Part shown: in pieces, positions 42,746-50,702 of the stretch
How positions within the stretch are numbered: position 1 is the first letter of the stretch
How the letters are laid out: the number at the start of each line of letters is the position of its first letter
NCBI GenBank assembly: GCA_947487835.1
Contig: CANKXX010000001.1
Location: 558,001 to 622,000 of the forward strand
Direction: 5' to 3'
DNA: 64,000 nucleotides
DNA from: an uncultured Microbacteriaceae bacterium
GTDB taxonomy: Bacteria > Actinomycetota > Actinomycetes > Actinomycetales > Microbacteriaceae
Made by a program: the position numbers and the translations under genes
Notes under the pieces: model-generated
Database searches by the model: none
Told to the model about the DNA's origin: nothing
Seen by the model: only the letters and a program-made list of their open reading frames with translations

Positions 42746-43999
42746 TCACGGCCCCAGCAGATACCCGTCCGCGCGGTTTGCGCCGTCCGCCGCACCGCCC
42801 CACAGGAGGACCGCGCCGTCGTTGGTGACGAGGGTGCCTTCGGTCCTGTCCGGGCCGGGCAGGACCGGCACGGAGAGCCAGTCCTCGGTGACCGGATCCA
42901 GCAGGTGACCGGCCACGAACCCCCGGTCGCCGATCCGCAGGGAGGTGCGGGTGTGGGTCGCGTACCGCTCCAGGCCCGGACCGGCGGGCGGCTCCGGCAG
43001 CGGGCGCCAGGACAGCGTCGCCGGATCCAGGATGCCGCCGAGGTCGACGCTCCTCCCCCAGCCGTCGACGGCGCCGCCGTCGGTCGAGCCGAGGTCCGGG
43101 AAGACCACGCGCCCGGCCACCGCCATCGGGTCGTAGCCGATGATGTCGCTGTCGGGGAGGACCCGCCAGCGGAGCGATTCGGGTGAGGCCGGTGACCCCT
43201 CGAGCACGGCCAGCCGAGAGAGGGACGGTTCGGCCGCGCCCGGATTGTCCACCAGATCCTTCGCCGTCAGCAGGAGGCGGTCGCCGAGCCAGACCGCCTG
43301 GCGGTCGTAGCTCGGCCCGAGCGGGTCGTCCGGGAGCTCGCGCCACGCTCCGGTGGCCGGGTCGAAGACGGCGTCGATCGCGGGCGTGTTCTCGTCCGAG
43401 GGCGCGATCGACAGGATGTGGTCCCCGGCCGTCACGAGCGCTCCCCACACCGGCGGAGCCGGGCGCAGCTGTTCCCAGGCGTCGCTCCGCGGATCGTAGG
43501 CGAGGAACGACCACGTCTCGGTGGCACCGGGCCCCGACACGAGCGATTGGACGAACATCCGGTCGCCGACGACGGCGACCTGCCCGGCGACCGGGGCCGG
43601 CGCGTCCGCGATCCGGGTCCAGGCGCCGGACTCCGGGTCGAACGCGGCTCCGTCGGAGCGCGGGAAGGCGGTGATCTCGCAGTCCGCTGTGTCCGCGCAG
43701 GGCGCGCTCGTCATGCCGCCGACGACCACGAAGCGGTTCCCTACCCATGCCCCGACCGCCGAGTGGCGTGCCGTCAGCGGACCCTCGGGTACCGGCAGCC
43801 AGGCCGCGTCCCGCGTCTGCCCGGTGGTCGGGGCGACCGGGAACGGCCCCGATTCCGCCGCCGGCCCCGGCCCTGCCTCCGTCGCCGGTGCGCCCGGGGT
43901 GGCGCACCCGGCGAGCGCGCAGGCCAACACGAGCGCCGCGATCGACGCCCGTGCCGCGGACGCGCGTATCGTGCGGCGGCAGCGCGACGGGATGCTCAT
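42746..43999 (-). CDS. Lipoprotein with kelch-like beta-propeller
   Basis: Predicted lipoprotein of 417 residues. The lipobox is in VLACALAGCATPG near residue 32, after a twin Arg-containing N-terminus. Kelch-type blades repeat thereafter: GAWVGNRFVVVGGM, then SGAWTRIADAPAP, VAVVGDRMFV, SDAWEQLRPAPP, TGAWRELPDDPL, and TEDWLSVPVLPGP to LLWGGAADGANR. The W-x-x-L/I-P repeats with variable loops form five or six blades. No catalytic residues are obvious, so it probably binds ligand or protein at the cell surface. It stands alone, convergent with nothing and followed by the phosphatase promoter. The ribosome site is weak. Confidence 0.82.
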   Translation of the reverse strand: MSIPSRCRRTIRASAARASIAALVLACALAGCATPGAPATEAGPGPAAESGPFPVAPTTGQTRDAAWLPVPEGPLTARHSAVGAWVGNRFVVVGGMTSAPCADTADCEITAFPRSDGAAFDPESGAWTRIADAPAPVAGQVAVVGDRMFVQSLVSGPGATETWSFLAYDPRSDAWEQLRPAPPVWGALVTAGDHILSIAPSDENTPAIDAVFDPATGAWRELPDDPLGPSYDRQAVWLGDRLLLTAKDLVDNPGAAEPSLSRLAVLEGSPASPESLRWRVLPDSDIIGYDPMAVAGRVVFPDLGSTDGGAVDGWGRSVDLGGILDPATLSWRPLPEPPAGPGLERYATHTRTSLRIGDRGFVAGHLLDPVTEDWLSVPVLPGPDRTEGTLVTNDGAVLLWGGAADGANRADGYLLGP

Positions 44000-44104
44000 G
44001 CCGGAAGCCTGGCCGCTCGCCCGCTGCTTGTCGATCCCCACGAATCCGGCGCTGGGGACGTCAGGCACTTGCCGTGGTGCCCCGCGTCGGGGCCAGGATG
44101 GGGC

Positions 44105-44518
44105 ATGACCGCAGAGCCGCTGCTGAAGCTGGTGGACGCCGTGACGATCCCGGTGCCGGATCTCGACGCCGGCCTGCGCTTCTACCGGGACGCGCTCGGG
44201 CACGCGCTCCTGTGGCGCAACGACGAGGTCGGGCAGGCGGGCCTCGCCCTGCCCGGCTCCGACACCGAGCTCGTGCTCAGCACGCGGCAGGGTTACGAGC
44301 CGAACTGGCTCGTCGACTCGGCCGACGCCGCGGCGGCCGCGATCGTCGCCGCCAGCGGTCGCATCGTGTCGGGACCCACCGACATCCCGGTCGGCCGGCT
44401 CGTGGTCGTCGCGGACCCGTTCGAGAACGTGCTCGTGCTGCTCGACCTCACGACGGGCGCGTATCGCACCGCGGGGGACGGCACGGTGACGGGGGTCGAG
44501 CCGCCGTCTGCGCCCTGA
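44105..44518 (+). CDS. VOC (glyoxalase/bleomycin-resistance) family protein
   Basis: Protein of 137 residues with one vicinal-oxygen-chelate module pair: VDAVTIPVPDLDAGLRFYRD, then LLWRNDEVGQAGLALPGSDT in the first half and GPTDIPVGRLVVVADPFENV in the second. The family often binds a metal with His/Glu at the end of strands, but a His at the first strand is absent here (VTIPV instead of xxHxxxxV), so a metal site is not obvious. The substrate is unknown. ATG 44105 has CAGGATGGGGC upstream. It stands alone 90 bases upstream of the ArsR/SRPBCC pair. Confidence 0.85.
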   Translation: MTAEPLLKLVDAVTIPVPDLDAGLRFYRDALGHALLWRNDEVGQAGLALPGSDTELVLSTRQGYEPNWLVDSADAAAAAIVAASGRIVSGPTDIPVGRLVVVADPFENVLVLLDLTTGAYRTAGDGTVTGVEPPSAP

Positions 44519-44574
44519 CCCCCTCCCCAGCCGCGTCCTCGACCCCCCGGGGTCGCACCGCAGCCCGGAAGGTA

Positions 44575-44620
44575 TTGCGCCGTCTCGAGCGCAGGCGTAA
44601 CGTACAACCAAATGGTTGTA
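44575..44620 (+). promoter_or_regulatory. Promoter and operator of the arsR-SRPBCC operon
   Basis: TTGCGC (44575-44580), a 17-base spacer and TAACGT (44598-44603) make a good promoter whose start point falls near the ATG at 44612. The perfect palindrome TACAACCA-AA-TGGTTGTA (44603-44620) overlaps the end of the -10 box and the start codon. A repressor bound there would block initiation. Confidence 0.75.
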
Positions 44621-45034
44621 CTACTGAGCGAGACCGAGATCGATCGCCTCTTCCACGCCCTGGCGGATGCGACCCGGCGCGACATCGTCGCCCGGGCGAA
44701 CCAGCAGTCCCAGTCGGTCTCCGCACTCGCCCAGCACTACACCATGAGCTTCGCCGCCGTTCAGAAGCACGTCGCCGTGCTGGAGCGGGCGTCGCTCGTG
44801 ACGAAGGAACGCTCCGGCCGGGAGCAGATCGTGCACAGCAATCTGGACACCCTCCGCGCCGCGGCCCGCCTGCTCGACGAGTTCGAGCAGGTCTGGCTGC
44901 AGCGCACGTACCGCATCCAGGGTCTGCTCGCCGAACGGCCGGACGCGGCGGATCCCGCATCACCCCAGCAGAACGCATCACCCCAGCAGAACGCATCACC
45001 CCAGCAGAACAAGCAACACGAAACCAAGGAGTAG
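44612..45034 (+). CDS. ArsR-family HTH regulator
   Basis: Winged-helix repressor of 140 residues: LFHALADATRRDIVARANQQ, then SVSALAQHYTMSFAAVQKHV for the recognition helix and LVTKERSGREQIVHSN for the wing. No metal-binding Cys motif is seen, which fits the ArsR group that pairs with SRPBCC proteins rather than the metal sensors. The C-terminus carries three tandem copies of ASPQQN coded by a perfect 18-base repeat (44956-45009). The mRNA is probably leaderless, with the operator spanning the ATG. The next gene begins 4 bases after the stop, so this is a two-gene operon. Confidence 0.93.
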   Translation: MVVLLSETEIDRLFHALADATRRDIVARANQQSQSVSALAQHYTMSFAAVQKHVAVLERASLVTKERSGREQIVHSNLDTLRAAARLLDEFEQVWLQRTYRIQGLLAERPDAADPASPQQNASPQQNASPQQNKQHETKE

Positions 45035-45038
45035 AGCG

Positions 45039-45533
45039 ATGACCGTAGTCAGCTTGGACAGAGACGTCGAAGCATTGACCCTGACCTTCGTCACCGAGTT
45101 CGACGCACCGGTCGAGCGCGTGTGGCAGGTCTGGGAGGACCCGAGGCAGCTGGAGCGCTGGTGGGGTCCGCCGACCTACCCCGCGACGTTCGAGCGGCAC
45201 GACCTCGTGCCGGGAGGCCAGTGCCGCTACTACATGACCGGACCGGAGGGCGACAGAGCCCGCGGCTGGTGGACGATCGTTTCCGTCGACGCGCCGCATC
45301 GCCTCGAGTTCGACGACGGATTCTCCGGCGAGGACGGCGAACCCGACCTGTCGATGGAGCCGACCCGCGCGGTCGTCACGCTCGAACCGGCCGGCGACGG
45401 CACGCGGATGACGATCACGAGCACCTTCGTGAGCGCAGAGCAGCTCGAGCAGATGCTCGCGATGGGCATGGAGGAGGGGATGCGCGAGGCCGTCGGGCAG
45501 ATCGACGACGTCCTCCTCGAGAAGGCGCGCTGA
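45039..45533 (+). CDS. SRPBCC family protein (AHSA1-like)
   Basis: Soluble protein of 164 residues of the AHSA1/activator-like SRPBCC fold: LTFVTEFDAPVERVWQVWED, then QLERWWGPPTYPATFERHDL, and a long last helix (EGMREAVGQIDDVLLE). It is placed 4 bases after the ArsR gene and probably under its control. Such ArsR-SRPBCC pairs are very common in actinomycetes and are thought to bind a hydrophobic ligand, but the ligand is unknown. The start ATG 45039 has AAGGAG 9 bases upstream. Confidence 0.94.
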   Translation: MTVVSLDRDVEALTLTFVTEFDAPVERVWQVWEDPRQLERWWGPPTYPATFERHDLVPGGQCRYYMTGPEGDRARGWWTIVSVDAPHRLEFDDGFSGEDGEPDLSMEPTRAVVTLEPAGDGTRMTITSTFVSAEQLEQMLAMGMEEGMREAVGQIDDVLLEKAR

Positions 45534-45633
45534 CCGGTCGCTCGCCTCGTCGACCTAGGCCGGCTCTCCATGGCGGCTCCACGATGTGTCGCCTCGACTC
45601 CGGTCGGGGCGATACGTTCGTCGCGTCAGGCGG

Positions 45634-45918
45634 TCAGAACGAGTCCCACTCCTCGGCCGTGAACATGTCGCGCGTCCAGGCCGAGGACGTGCCCGGCACC
45701 GCCTCCGGTGGTGGCGGGAGATCCGGCCGCTCCTCGAAGTACACCGGCAGTCCCGGCGAGACGAGTACGACGTACTCCGTGGTGCCGACCGTGGGGATGG
45801 CGACGACGTCGCCCCCGTGCCGGACGGCGTCGACGAGGCGATCCTGGAGCTGGACTACGTCGGTGTCCGCCGGCAGGTAGTAGGTCTGCCCGGCGACCGA
45901 CAGGGTGAACGATGACAT
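45634..45918 (-). CDS. Hypothetical protein, 94 residues
   Basis: Small soluble protein. The N-terminal part is beta-rich (SSFTLSVAGQTYYLPADT) and is followed by a helix (VVQLQDRLVDAVRHGGDVV) and a second strand pair (EYVVLVSPGLPVYFEER). The rest is Pro-rich with a final acidic stretch (MFTAEEWDSF). No family is recognised; the compact strand-helix-strand plan could be a small ligand-binding or regulatory domain. ATG 45918 follows AGGGGGGCACC. Its codon use matches real genes, and it is the only ORF with such a profile in 45534-46060. Confidence 0.65.
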   Translation of the reverse strand: MSSFTLSVAGQTYYLPADTDVVQLQDRLVDAVRHGGDVVAIPTVGTTEYVVLVSPGLPVYFEERPDLPPPPEAVPGTSSAWTRDMFTAEEWDSF

Positions 45919-46032
45919 TCGGTGCCCCCCTCCGGTTGAGTCGAGCGTACGCGCGGCAGGCTGTCGCGGTGCGGGGGTTGCTATTGGCCGGGCACAGTGC
46001 TGCACTACGCAGCGGCGGTCGACGAATACAGT

Positions 46033-46058
46033 GGCCGGCAGCCCGGGGGCTGCCGGCC
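46033..46058 (-). terminator. Terminator of the phosphotransferase operon
   Basis: A perfect 11-bp stem GGCCGGCAGCC / GGCTGCCGGCC with loop CGGG, 7 bases past the minus-strand stop at 46065. No T-run. Confidence 0.65.
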
Positions 46059-46064
46059 GGCGGA

Positions 46065-46238
46065 TCAGGAGTCGCCGTGACCCGACGCGCTGTCGTCCTC
46101 GACGTCGTCGGAGTCCGTGTTCGTGCCGGAGCCGTCCGGGATGCCCTCCGCGGAGGGTCCCGTCGCCTCCGCGTTCTGCATGTCGTCGTCCGCGGAGGCG
46201 GTCTCGTCGTTCCGGGTGGGGTCGATGTCGTTGCTCAT
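46065..46238 (-). CDS. Small acidic protein coupled to a phosphotransferase gene
   Basis: A 57-residue protein rich in Asp, Glu, Ser and Gly (MSNDIDPTRNDETASADDD ... DVEDDSASGHGDS), predicted to be disordered and strongly acidic. The ATG overlaps the stop of the upstream phosphotransferase (ATGA), and a hairpin terminator follows the stop, which supports it as the second gene of the operon. It resembles other short acidic Microbacteriaceae proteins that lack a known role. It has no own ribosome site and depends on coupling. Confidence 0.65.
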   Translation of the reverse strand: MSNDIDPTRNDETASADDDMQNAEATGPSAEGIPDGSGTNTDSDDVEDDSASGHGDS

Positions 46239-47152
46239 GGGACGAACCTAACCCTGTCCCCTTCCCCGCGCGTCAGCACCTCGTCCACCGTCTCGCGCCC
46301 GAGCCGCGCCATCTCGGGATCGTCGAGGCTGTTGCCGCAGAGCGCCGTGGCGAGCACGGCCGCCCATCCCCTCGCCCGGGTCCAGAGCGCGGCGTCGTCC
46401 GATCCGTAGCCCTCCCGGAACGCGCGCCTGCCGCTGCCGTCGAAGCACAGCCAGGCCGCCGCGAGGTCGGTGGCCGGGTCCCCGGAGGTCACGTCGCCGA
46501 AGTCGACGACCGCGGCGAGGGTCGGGCCGCCGGTGTCGGACTCCGTCACGACGACGTTGCCCGGGTGCAGGTCGCCGTGCAGCCAGACGGGTGCGGCGGA
46601 GAACCCGGGCGCCGTGAGCGCCTCCTCCCACACCCGCCATAGCTCGTCGGGCCGCGGCACGAGTCCGCCCGCGAGGCGCCCCTCGACCGCGTCGGACCGC
46701 GCCGCGAGCGGCACGCCCCGCACCGGATTGCGGGGCGCACCCAGGGGCGCGGGCACGTGGATCGCGCGCAGGAACGCCGCCAGGGGCGCGGCGATGCTGC
46801 TCCGCGCCGGCCGCGGTACCGCGAGGAGCGGGCGCCCGGGGAACCACGGCACGACGCTCCACGCCCAGGGCATGCGGCCGCGGGGCACGCCGACCGCGAG
46901 GGGCGAGGGCACGGGGATCGTCGTCCGCGCCGCGAGGATCGGGAGGGCCTGCTGCTCGTGCAGGATCAGCTCGGCGGCCACCTCTCTCCGGGGCAGCCGC
47001 ACCGCGAGGTGCTTGCCCAGCCGCCACACCGCGTTGTCCCAGCCCTCGGCGACCAGCCGCAGGGGCAGGTCGGCGTACTCGGGGAACTCGGCCGCAAGGA
47101 GGTCGCGCACCTCAGCCTCGCTCAGTGAGATCTCGGCCGGCGGCTTCAGCAC
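46235..47152 (-). CDS. Aminoglycoside phosphotransferase/choline kinase-like protein
   Basis: Kinase-fold phosphotransferase of 305 residues. N-lobe: VAEGWDNAVWRLGKHLAVRL with the Lys-like region. C-lobe: the catalytic loop WLHGDLHPGNVVV (HxDxxxxN) and the metal-binding DFGDVTSGDPATDLAAAW. This is the APH family, whose members phosphorylate antibiotics, homoserine, choline or other small alcohols, and most environmental members are not resistance genes. It is followed by, and overlaps, the small acidic gene. The start ATG 47152 lacks a clear ribosome site. A similar gene, with 40-50% visible motif identity, lies at 57603. Confidence 0.9.
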   Translation of the reverse strand: MLKPPAEISLSEAEVRDLLAAEFPEYADLPLRLVAEGWDNAVWRLGKHLAVRLPRREVAAELILHEQQALPILAARTTIPVPSPLAVGVPRGRMPWAWSVVPWFPGRPLLAVPRPARSSIAAPLAAFLRAIHVPAPLGAPRNPVRGVPLAARSDAVEGRLAGGLVPRPDELWRVWEEALTAPGFSAAPVWLHGDLHPGNVVVTESDTGGPTLAAVVDFGDVTSGDPATDLAAAWLCFDGSGRRAFREGYGSDDAALWTRARGWAAVLATALCGNSLDDPEMARLGRETVDEVLTRGEGDRVRFVP

Positions 47153-47290
47153 GCGATCACCGTAGCGGACGGGGCGCGAGGAGGGTGCGGGTGGGGCGGG
47201 CTCGGCGCTTGAGCAGGGTGCTTGGGCGGGGTCGAAGGTCGAAGGCCCGTTCGCGAAGGGTCGTCGTCCGCTCGCCGTGAAGGGATCCGG

Positions 47291-47485
47291 TCAGCGGCCG
47301 AGGCGCCAGCCGTATCGCCACGCAAGGACCCCGGCGGCCATCAGCCCGGCGGCAAGGGCGATCCAGGCGATCGCGTGCGCGCCGAACAGCACCAGGACGA
47401 CACACCCCTCGGCCGCGATCATGAGCACCCCGCCGATGATCCGCAGCGCGATGGCCTGCCGTCTCCGCTTCGCGGCATCACCCAC
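47291..47485 (-). CDS. Small membrane protein, 64 residues
   Basis: Two hydrophobic segments (AIALRIIGGVLMIAAEGCVV and IAWIALAAGLMAAGVLAW) joined by a short loop, with an Arg/Lys-rich N-terminus (DAAKRRRQ) and a basic end (RYGWRLGR), predict a helical hairpin in the inner membrane with both ends inside. GTG 47485 is chosen because GGGAGG lies 7 bases upstream; ATG 47500 in the same frame is the alternative. It stands alone between the phosphotransferase and a divergent sugar kinase gene. I do not recognise the family. Confidence 0.7.
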   Translation of the reverse strand: MGDAAKRRRQAIALRIIGGVLMIAAEGCVVLVLFGAHAIAWIALAAGLMAAGVLAWRYGWRLGR

Positions 47486-47608
47486 GGAGCACCTCCCCAT
47501 TCGCCTGTCGGCACGGTAGGGACGCCAGCTTGGAAGAACCTTGCCCGGTGTCCTGCGCGCGCCCAGAACCGCGGGTACCGCGCGGCGCGGAGGTGGTAGG
47601 CCTGAGGG

Positions 47609-48502
47609 ATGAGCAGCAGCGGCGGATTCCTCGTGGTGGGTCAGATCGGACGGGACCTCGTTCTGCGGATCGACACGATGCCGGACTCGTCCGGGGCGGC
47701 GCCCGTGCTCGAGCGCTCGGAGCTTCTCGGCGGGAAGGGCGCCAATCAGGCGGTCGGCCTGCGGCAACTGGGCGCCGACGTGGCGATCCTGGGCGTGGTC
47801 GGGGATGACGACGCGGGCGCCGCGGTACTCACCGAGGCGCGGGCCGGCGGCATCGACGTCGAGCACGTGCGCCGGCGGGGCACGACGGCGCTCGTCGTGC
47901 AGATCGTGGACGGCAACGGCACGCGCCTGCTCGAGCACGCGCCGGAGGAGTCCCTGCTCACCGTGGCGGATGTCGAGGCGGGCGCCGCCGCCTTCGAGCG
48001 TGCGGACACCGTGTGCCTGCAGCTGCAGCAGCCCGCCGAGGCGCTGCTCGCGGCCGCGGATCAGGCGCGCCGGATGGGCGCGCGGGTGGTGCTGGACGGG
48101 GCCGTGACGGGCGCGCACCGCGACGCCCTCCTGGCCGCCGCGGACGTCGCGCGTGCGGACGCGAGGGAGACCGGCATCCTCACCGGCATCGAGCCGGAGC
48201 ATCCGGACGAGGCCGAGCGCGCCGCGCGGATGCTGCTCGCCGCGGGACCCTCCGTCGTCGCCCTCGGAGTTCGCGGTCGGGGCGACCTCGTGGCCTGGAC
48301 CGGCGGCTCGCGCTTCTTCCCGTTCCCGGAGGGAGGCGCGCCGATCGTCGACCCGACCGGCGCGGGCGACGCCTTCCTGGCCGGGCTGGTGGCGGCGCTG
48401 CGACGAGGGGCATCGCCGGAGACCGCCGGGGCGGATGCCGTGGCGGCCGCCGCATCCACCGTGCGCCGGCTGGGCGGCCGCCCGGACCTCTCGAGGCTCT
48501 GA
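47609..48502 (+). CDS. PfkB family carbohydrate kinase (ribokinase-like)
   Basis: Sugar or nucleoside kinase of 297 residues. It begins FLVVGQIGRDLVLRIDTMP. The PfkB signature 1 region is LLGGKGANQAVGLRQLGAD, and signature 2 is the anion hole and base IVDPTGAGDAFLAGLVAAL near residue 250. The lid and substrate pocket fit ribokinase more than fructokinase (GGKGANQA), although the substrate is not proven. No transporter or isomerase gene lies next to it. The start ATG 47609 is supported by the conserved first strand. A TAGGCC-like -10 element precedes it closely, so the mRNA may be leaderless. Confidence 0.92.
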   Translation: MSSSGGFLVVGQIGRDLVLRIDTMPDSSGAAPVLERSELLGGKGANQAVGLRQLGADVAILGVVGDDDAGAAVLTEARAGGIDVEHVRRRGTTALVVQIVDGNGTRLLEHAPEESLLTVADVEAGAAAFERADTVCLQLQQPAEALLAAADQARRMGARVVLDGAVTGAHRDALLAAADVARADARETGILTGIEPEHPDEAERAARMLLAAGPSVVALGVRGRGDLVAWTGGSRFFPFPEGGAPIVDPTGAGDAFLAGLVAALRRGASPETAGADAVAAAASTVRRLGGRPDLSRL

Positions 48503-48701
48503 CCGGCACTGCAGCGGCGTCCGCCCCGCTCGGCGAGGCCGCTGTTGGGGTAGGCCTATGGACAAGGGGTGCGTGGTGTGCGGCATCCGGAGCGGGTGCA
48601 CGCCTCCGCCGCATGGTCGGGATGACGCGGGTACGCTCGACGAGCGTGCCCGCGCCCGTGCGGTGCACGGGTATCAGAACACCACAGGGAGATCCCACAC
48701 C

Positions 48702-48965
48702 ATGATCGGATTCATCGTCGCCGGCCTCGTCATCGGCGCGCTCGCCCGCCTGATCAAGCCGGGTCGCCAGAACCTCGGCGTGATCGCCACGCTCCTGCTC
48801 GGACTCGCCGGCTCCGTGATCGGCGGAGTCATCGCCAACCTCCTCGGCACGGGAGACATCTTCGAGCTCAACGTGCTCGGCTTCATCGTCGCCGTGATCG
48901 CCGCCGTGCTGCTGATCGGCGTTGCCGAGGGCCTCGCCGGCCGCCGCAAGGTGAGCCGCCGCTAG
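48702..48965 (+). CDS. GlsB/YeaQ/YmgE family membrane protein
   Basis: Small membrane protein of 87 residues with three Gly-rich helices: IGFIVAGLVIGALARLIKPG, then GVIATLLLGLAGSVIGGVIA and LGFIVAVIAAVLLIGVAEG. The G-x-x-A-R-x-x-x-P-G motif after helix 1 identifies the family, once called transglycosylase-associated. It is often stress-induced; its role is unknown. ATG 48702 has GGGAGATCCCACACC upstream. It is single and ends at an intrinsic terminator. The 48503-48701 gap has no gene. Confidence 0.95.
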   Translation: MIGFIVAGLVIGALARLIKPGRQNLGVIATLLLGLAGSVIGGVIANLLGTGDIFELNVLGFIVAVIAAVLLIGVAEGLAGRRKVSRR

Positions 48966-48985
48966 ATCCGGCAAGCACGACACAG

Positions 48986-49009
48986 GCGGCGTCCCGAAAG
49001 GGGCGCCGC
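48986..49009 (+). terminator. Intrinsic terminator of the GlsB gene
   Basis: GCGGCGTCCC, loop GAAA, GGGGCGCCGC (one T-G pair), followed by TTCT. It starts 21 bases after the stop. Confidence 0.75.
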
Positions 49010-49035
49010 TTCTGCGTGCGGGGGCGGGTGGAAAC

Positions 49036-49095
49036 GGTCCCTGAACCTGTCGAAGGGACGCAGATCACCTCGGTCCCTGAGCCAGTCGAAAGGAC
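49036..49095. repeat. Two REP-like hairpins
   Basis: Copies at 49036-49059 and 49072-49095 in the same orientation. The second has a weakened stem (GTCCCT/AAGGAC). They separate the GlsB terminator from the HNH promoter. Confidence 0.85.
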
Positions 49096-49167
49096 GCACA
49101 CTGCTCGCGGACTGCGGGGTCGCACCAAAGTTCTCCACAGCGCCCAAAGTTCTTCATCGAAGAAACT

Positions 49168-49182
49168 TTCTACCTGGTAGAA
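49168..49182. promoter_or_regulatory. Palindrome over the HNH gene promoter
   Basis: TTCTACC-T-GGTAGAA is a 7-1-7 inverted repeat. Its right arm contains the -10 box TAGAAT (49177-49182), which ends 9 bases before ATG 49191. A further dyad, TTCTTCATCGAAGAA, lies upstream. A repressor bound here would switch the gene off. Confidence 0.55.
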
Positions 49183-49190
49183 TGTGTGCT

Positions 49191-50651
49191 ATGAGAAACA
49201 CGGCAACGACGCTCTTCCGCACCGCGGATGCAGTCGCACGCCTGGGCTCCTCACCCGCGGCATTCGCCCCCTTGCCGAAGCAGGATCTCGTGGACGCGCT
49301 GCACGCTATCGCCGACCTCAGACAGTGCTGCGACACCTTCACGGCATGGATAGCCGGCGAACTCGACCGCCGCTCGGCGACCGACCTCGGCTCCACCGGG
49401 CTGGCACAGCAGGAGGGCTACCGCACCCCGCAAGCGATGGTCGAAGTGGTGACAGGCGTGACGAGGGGCGGCGCGGTCTCGATCATCGAGGTGGGCAAGA
49501 TGCTCGCCGAGACGGACGCGGCCGAGACCCTCCAGCGCGAGCACCCAGAACTTCCCGCACCGCCGACTCCGTGGCAGGCGCCGATTGCTCACGCGGTTAC
49601 GGAAGGACATATCTCGATTGCCCAAGCGGATGCCATTCGAGCCGGGCTCGGCCTCCCCACGGAGGCGGTGTCCCCGGAAGCGCTGCGCGAGGCGGCGTCA
49701 GAGCTCCTTGAAGACGCGACGACCCTCACGGCAGGACAGTTGCACCGCCGTACCCGGCAACTGCGCGATGACCTGGACGACACCGAGGTAGCCGAGCGGG
49801 AGAAGGCCCAACTCGAGCAACAGCACCTCAAGGCGTGGAAGCGGCAAGACGGGATGGTCGAGGGTAAGTTCCTCTACGCACCCGAACCCGGCGCCTTCCT
49901 GCTCTCCGTCCTCGACGAGCTCACCAACCCCCGCCGAGGCGGGCCGCGGTTTGTGAAGGAAGAGGACCGCGCACGCATCGACGCGATCGCGAAAGACCCC
50001 CGCTCCACCGACCGCCTCGCCGCCGACGGATTCCTCGAACTCCTCCGCATCGGCGCGGACGCCGACCCGGGCCAGGTCTACGGGTCGAGGCGGCCGGCGG
50101 TGCGGGTGATCGTGACCAAGGAATCGCTGCAGACGGGTGAGGGGCACGGATCGATCCAGGACACCGGCGAAGCCGTGTCCATCGACACCATCCGCCGCGA
50201 GATCTGCGCCACCGGCACCATCGCCGTGGTCCTCGACGACGACGGCCAGTGCATCAACGTCGGCCGGGAGCAGCGGCTCTTCACCGCCCGCCAACGCGTC
50301 GGCCTGGCGGTACGGGACGGCGGCTGCATGTGGCCTGGCTGCGATCGGCCACCGTCGTGGTGCGAGGCACATCACATCAACCAGTGGAAGCGGGATCACG
50401 GCAAGACCGACATCGCGGATGGGGTTCTGCTGTGCAAGCACCACCACCTGCTCCTGCACAACAGAGGCTGGGACATCACCAGAACTGGTGGGACATACAC
50501 GCTGATCCCACCAAGATCGATCAGCCCGACGCGCGAGGGCCGACACCTGGCGACGAAGAGCAGAGCAGTGCAGGACGGGAACGCCCGCCGACACCGGCTT
50601 CGCGACCGTGCCTCCGCCCGCGCACCAGAGCCGGAATCACCGGACGGCTGA
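49191..50651 (+). CDS. DUF222/HNH endonuclease protein (second copy)
   Basis: Protein of 486 residues of the same family as 30095-31456. The DUF222 region (LVDALHAIADLRQCCDTFTA, then EGHISIAQADAIRAGLGL and LHRRTRQLRDDLDDTEVAE) runs to about 330. The HNH centre is MWPGCDRPPSWCEAHHINQW then LLCKHHHLLLHNRGW. The coiled-coil-like stretch REKAQLEQQHLKAWK in the middle is longer than in the other copy. ATG 49191 fits the -10 box spacing for a leaderless mRNA; ATG 49182 in frame is an alternative. The codon use is less GC-biased than that of the neighbours (cga, aga, ata, gta appear), a hint of transfer or of weak selection. REP clusters flank both sides. Confidence 0.9.
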   Translation: MRNTATTLFRTADAVARLGSSPAAFAPLPKQDLVDALHAIADLRQCCDTFTAWIAGELDRRSATDLGSTGLAQQEGYRTPQAMVEVVTGVTRGGAVSIIEVGKMLAETDAAETLQREHPELPAPPTPWQAPIAHAVTEGHISIAQADAIRAGLGLPTEAVSPEALREAASELLEDATTLTAGQLHRRTRQLRDDLDDTEVAEREKAQLEQQHLKAWKRQDGMVEGKFLYAPEPGAFLLSVLDELTNPRRGGPRFVKEEDRARIDAIAKDPRSTDRLAADGFLELLRIGADADPGQVYGSRRPAVRVIVTKESLQTGEGHGSIQDTGEAVSIDTIRREICATGTIAVVLDDDGQCINVGREQRLFTARQRVGLAVRDGGCMWPGCDRPPSWCEAHHINQWKRDHGKTDIADGVLLCKHHHLLLHNRGWDITRTGGTYTLIPPRSISPTREGRHLATKSRAVQDGNARRHRLRDRASARAPEPESPDG

Positions 50652-50702
50652 CCGTGCTCGCGCGCTCGTTCACGACAGCTCTCGGCGAAAGGCCAGCCCC
50701 AC

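Noticed and set aside
46235-47152. Antibiotic resistance call for the two APH-like genes
   Set aside because: The motifs only show the general phosphotransferase fold; most environmental members have other substrates, so resistance is not supported.
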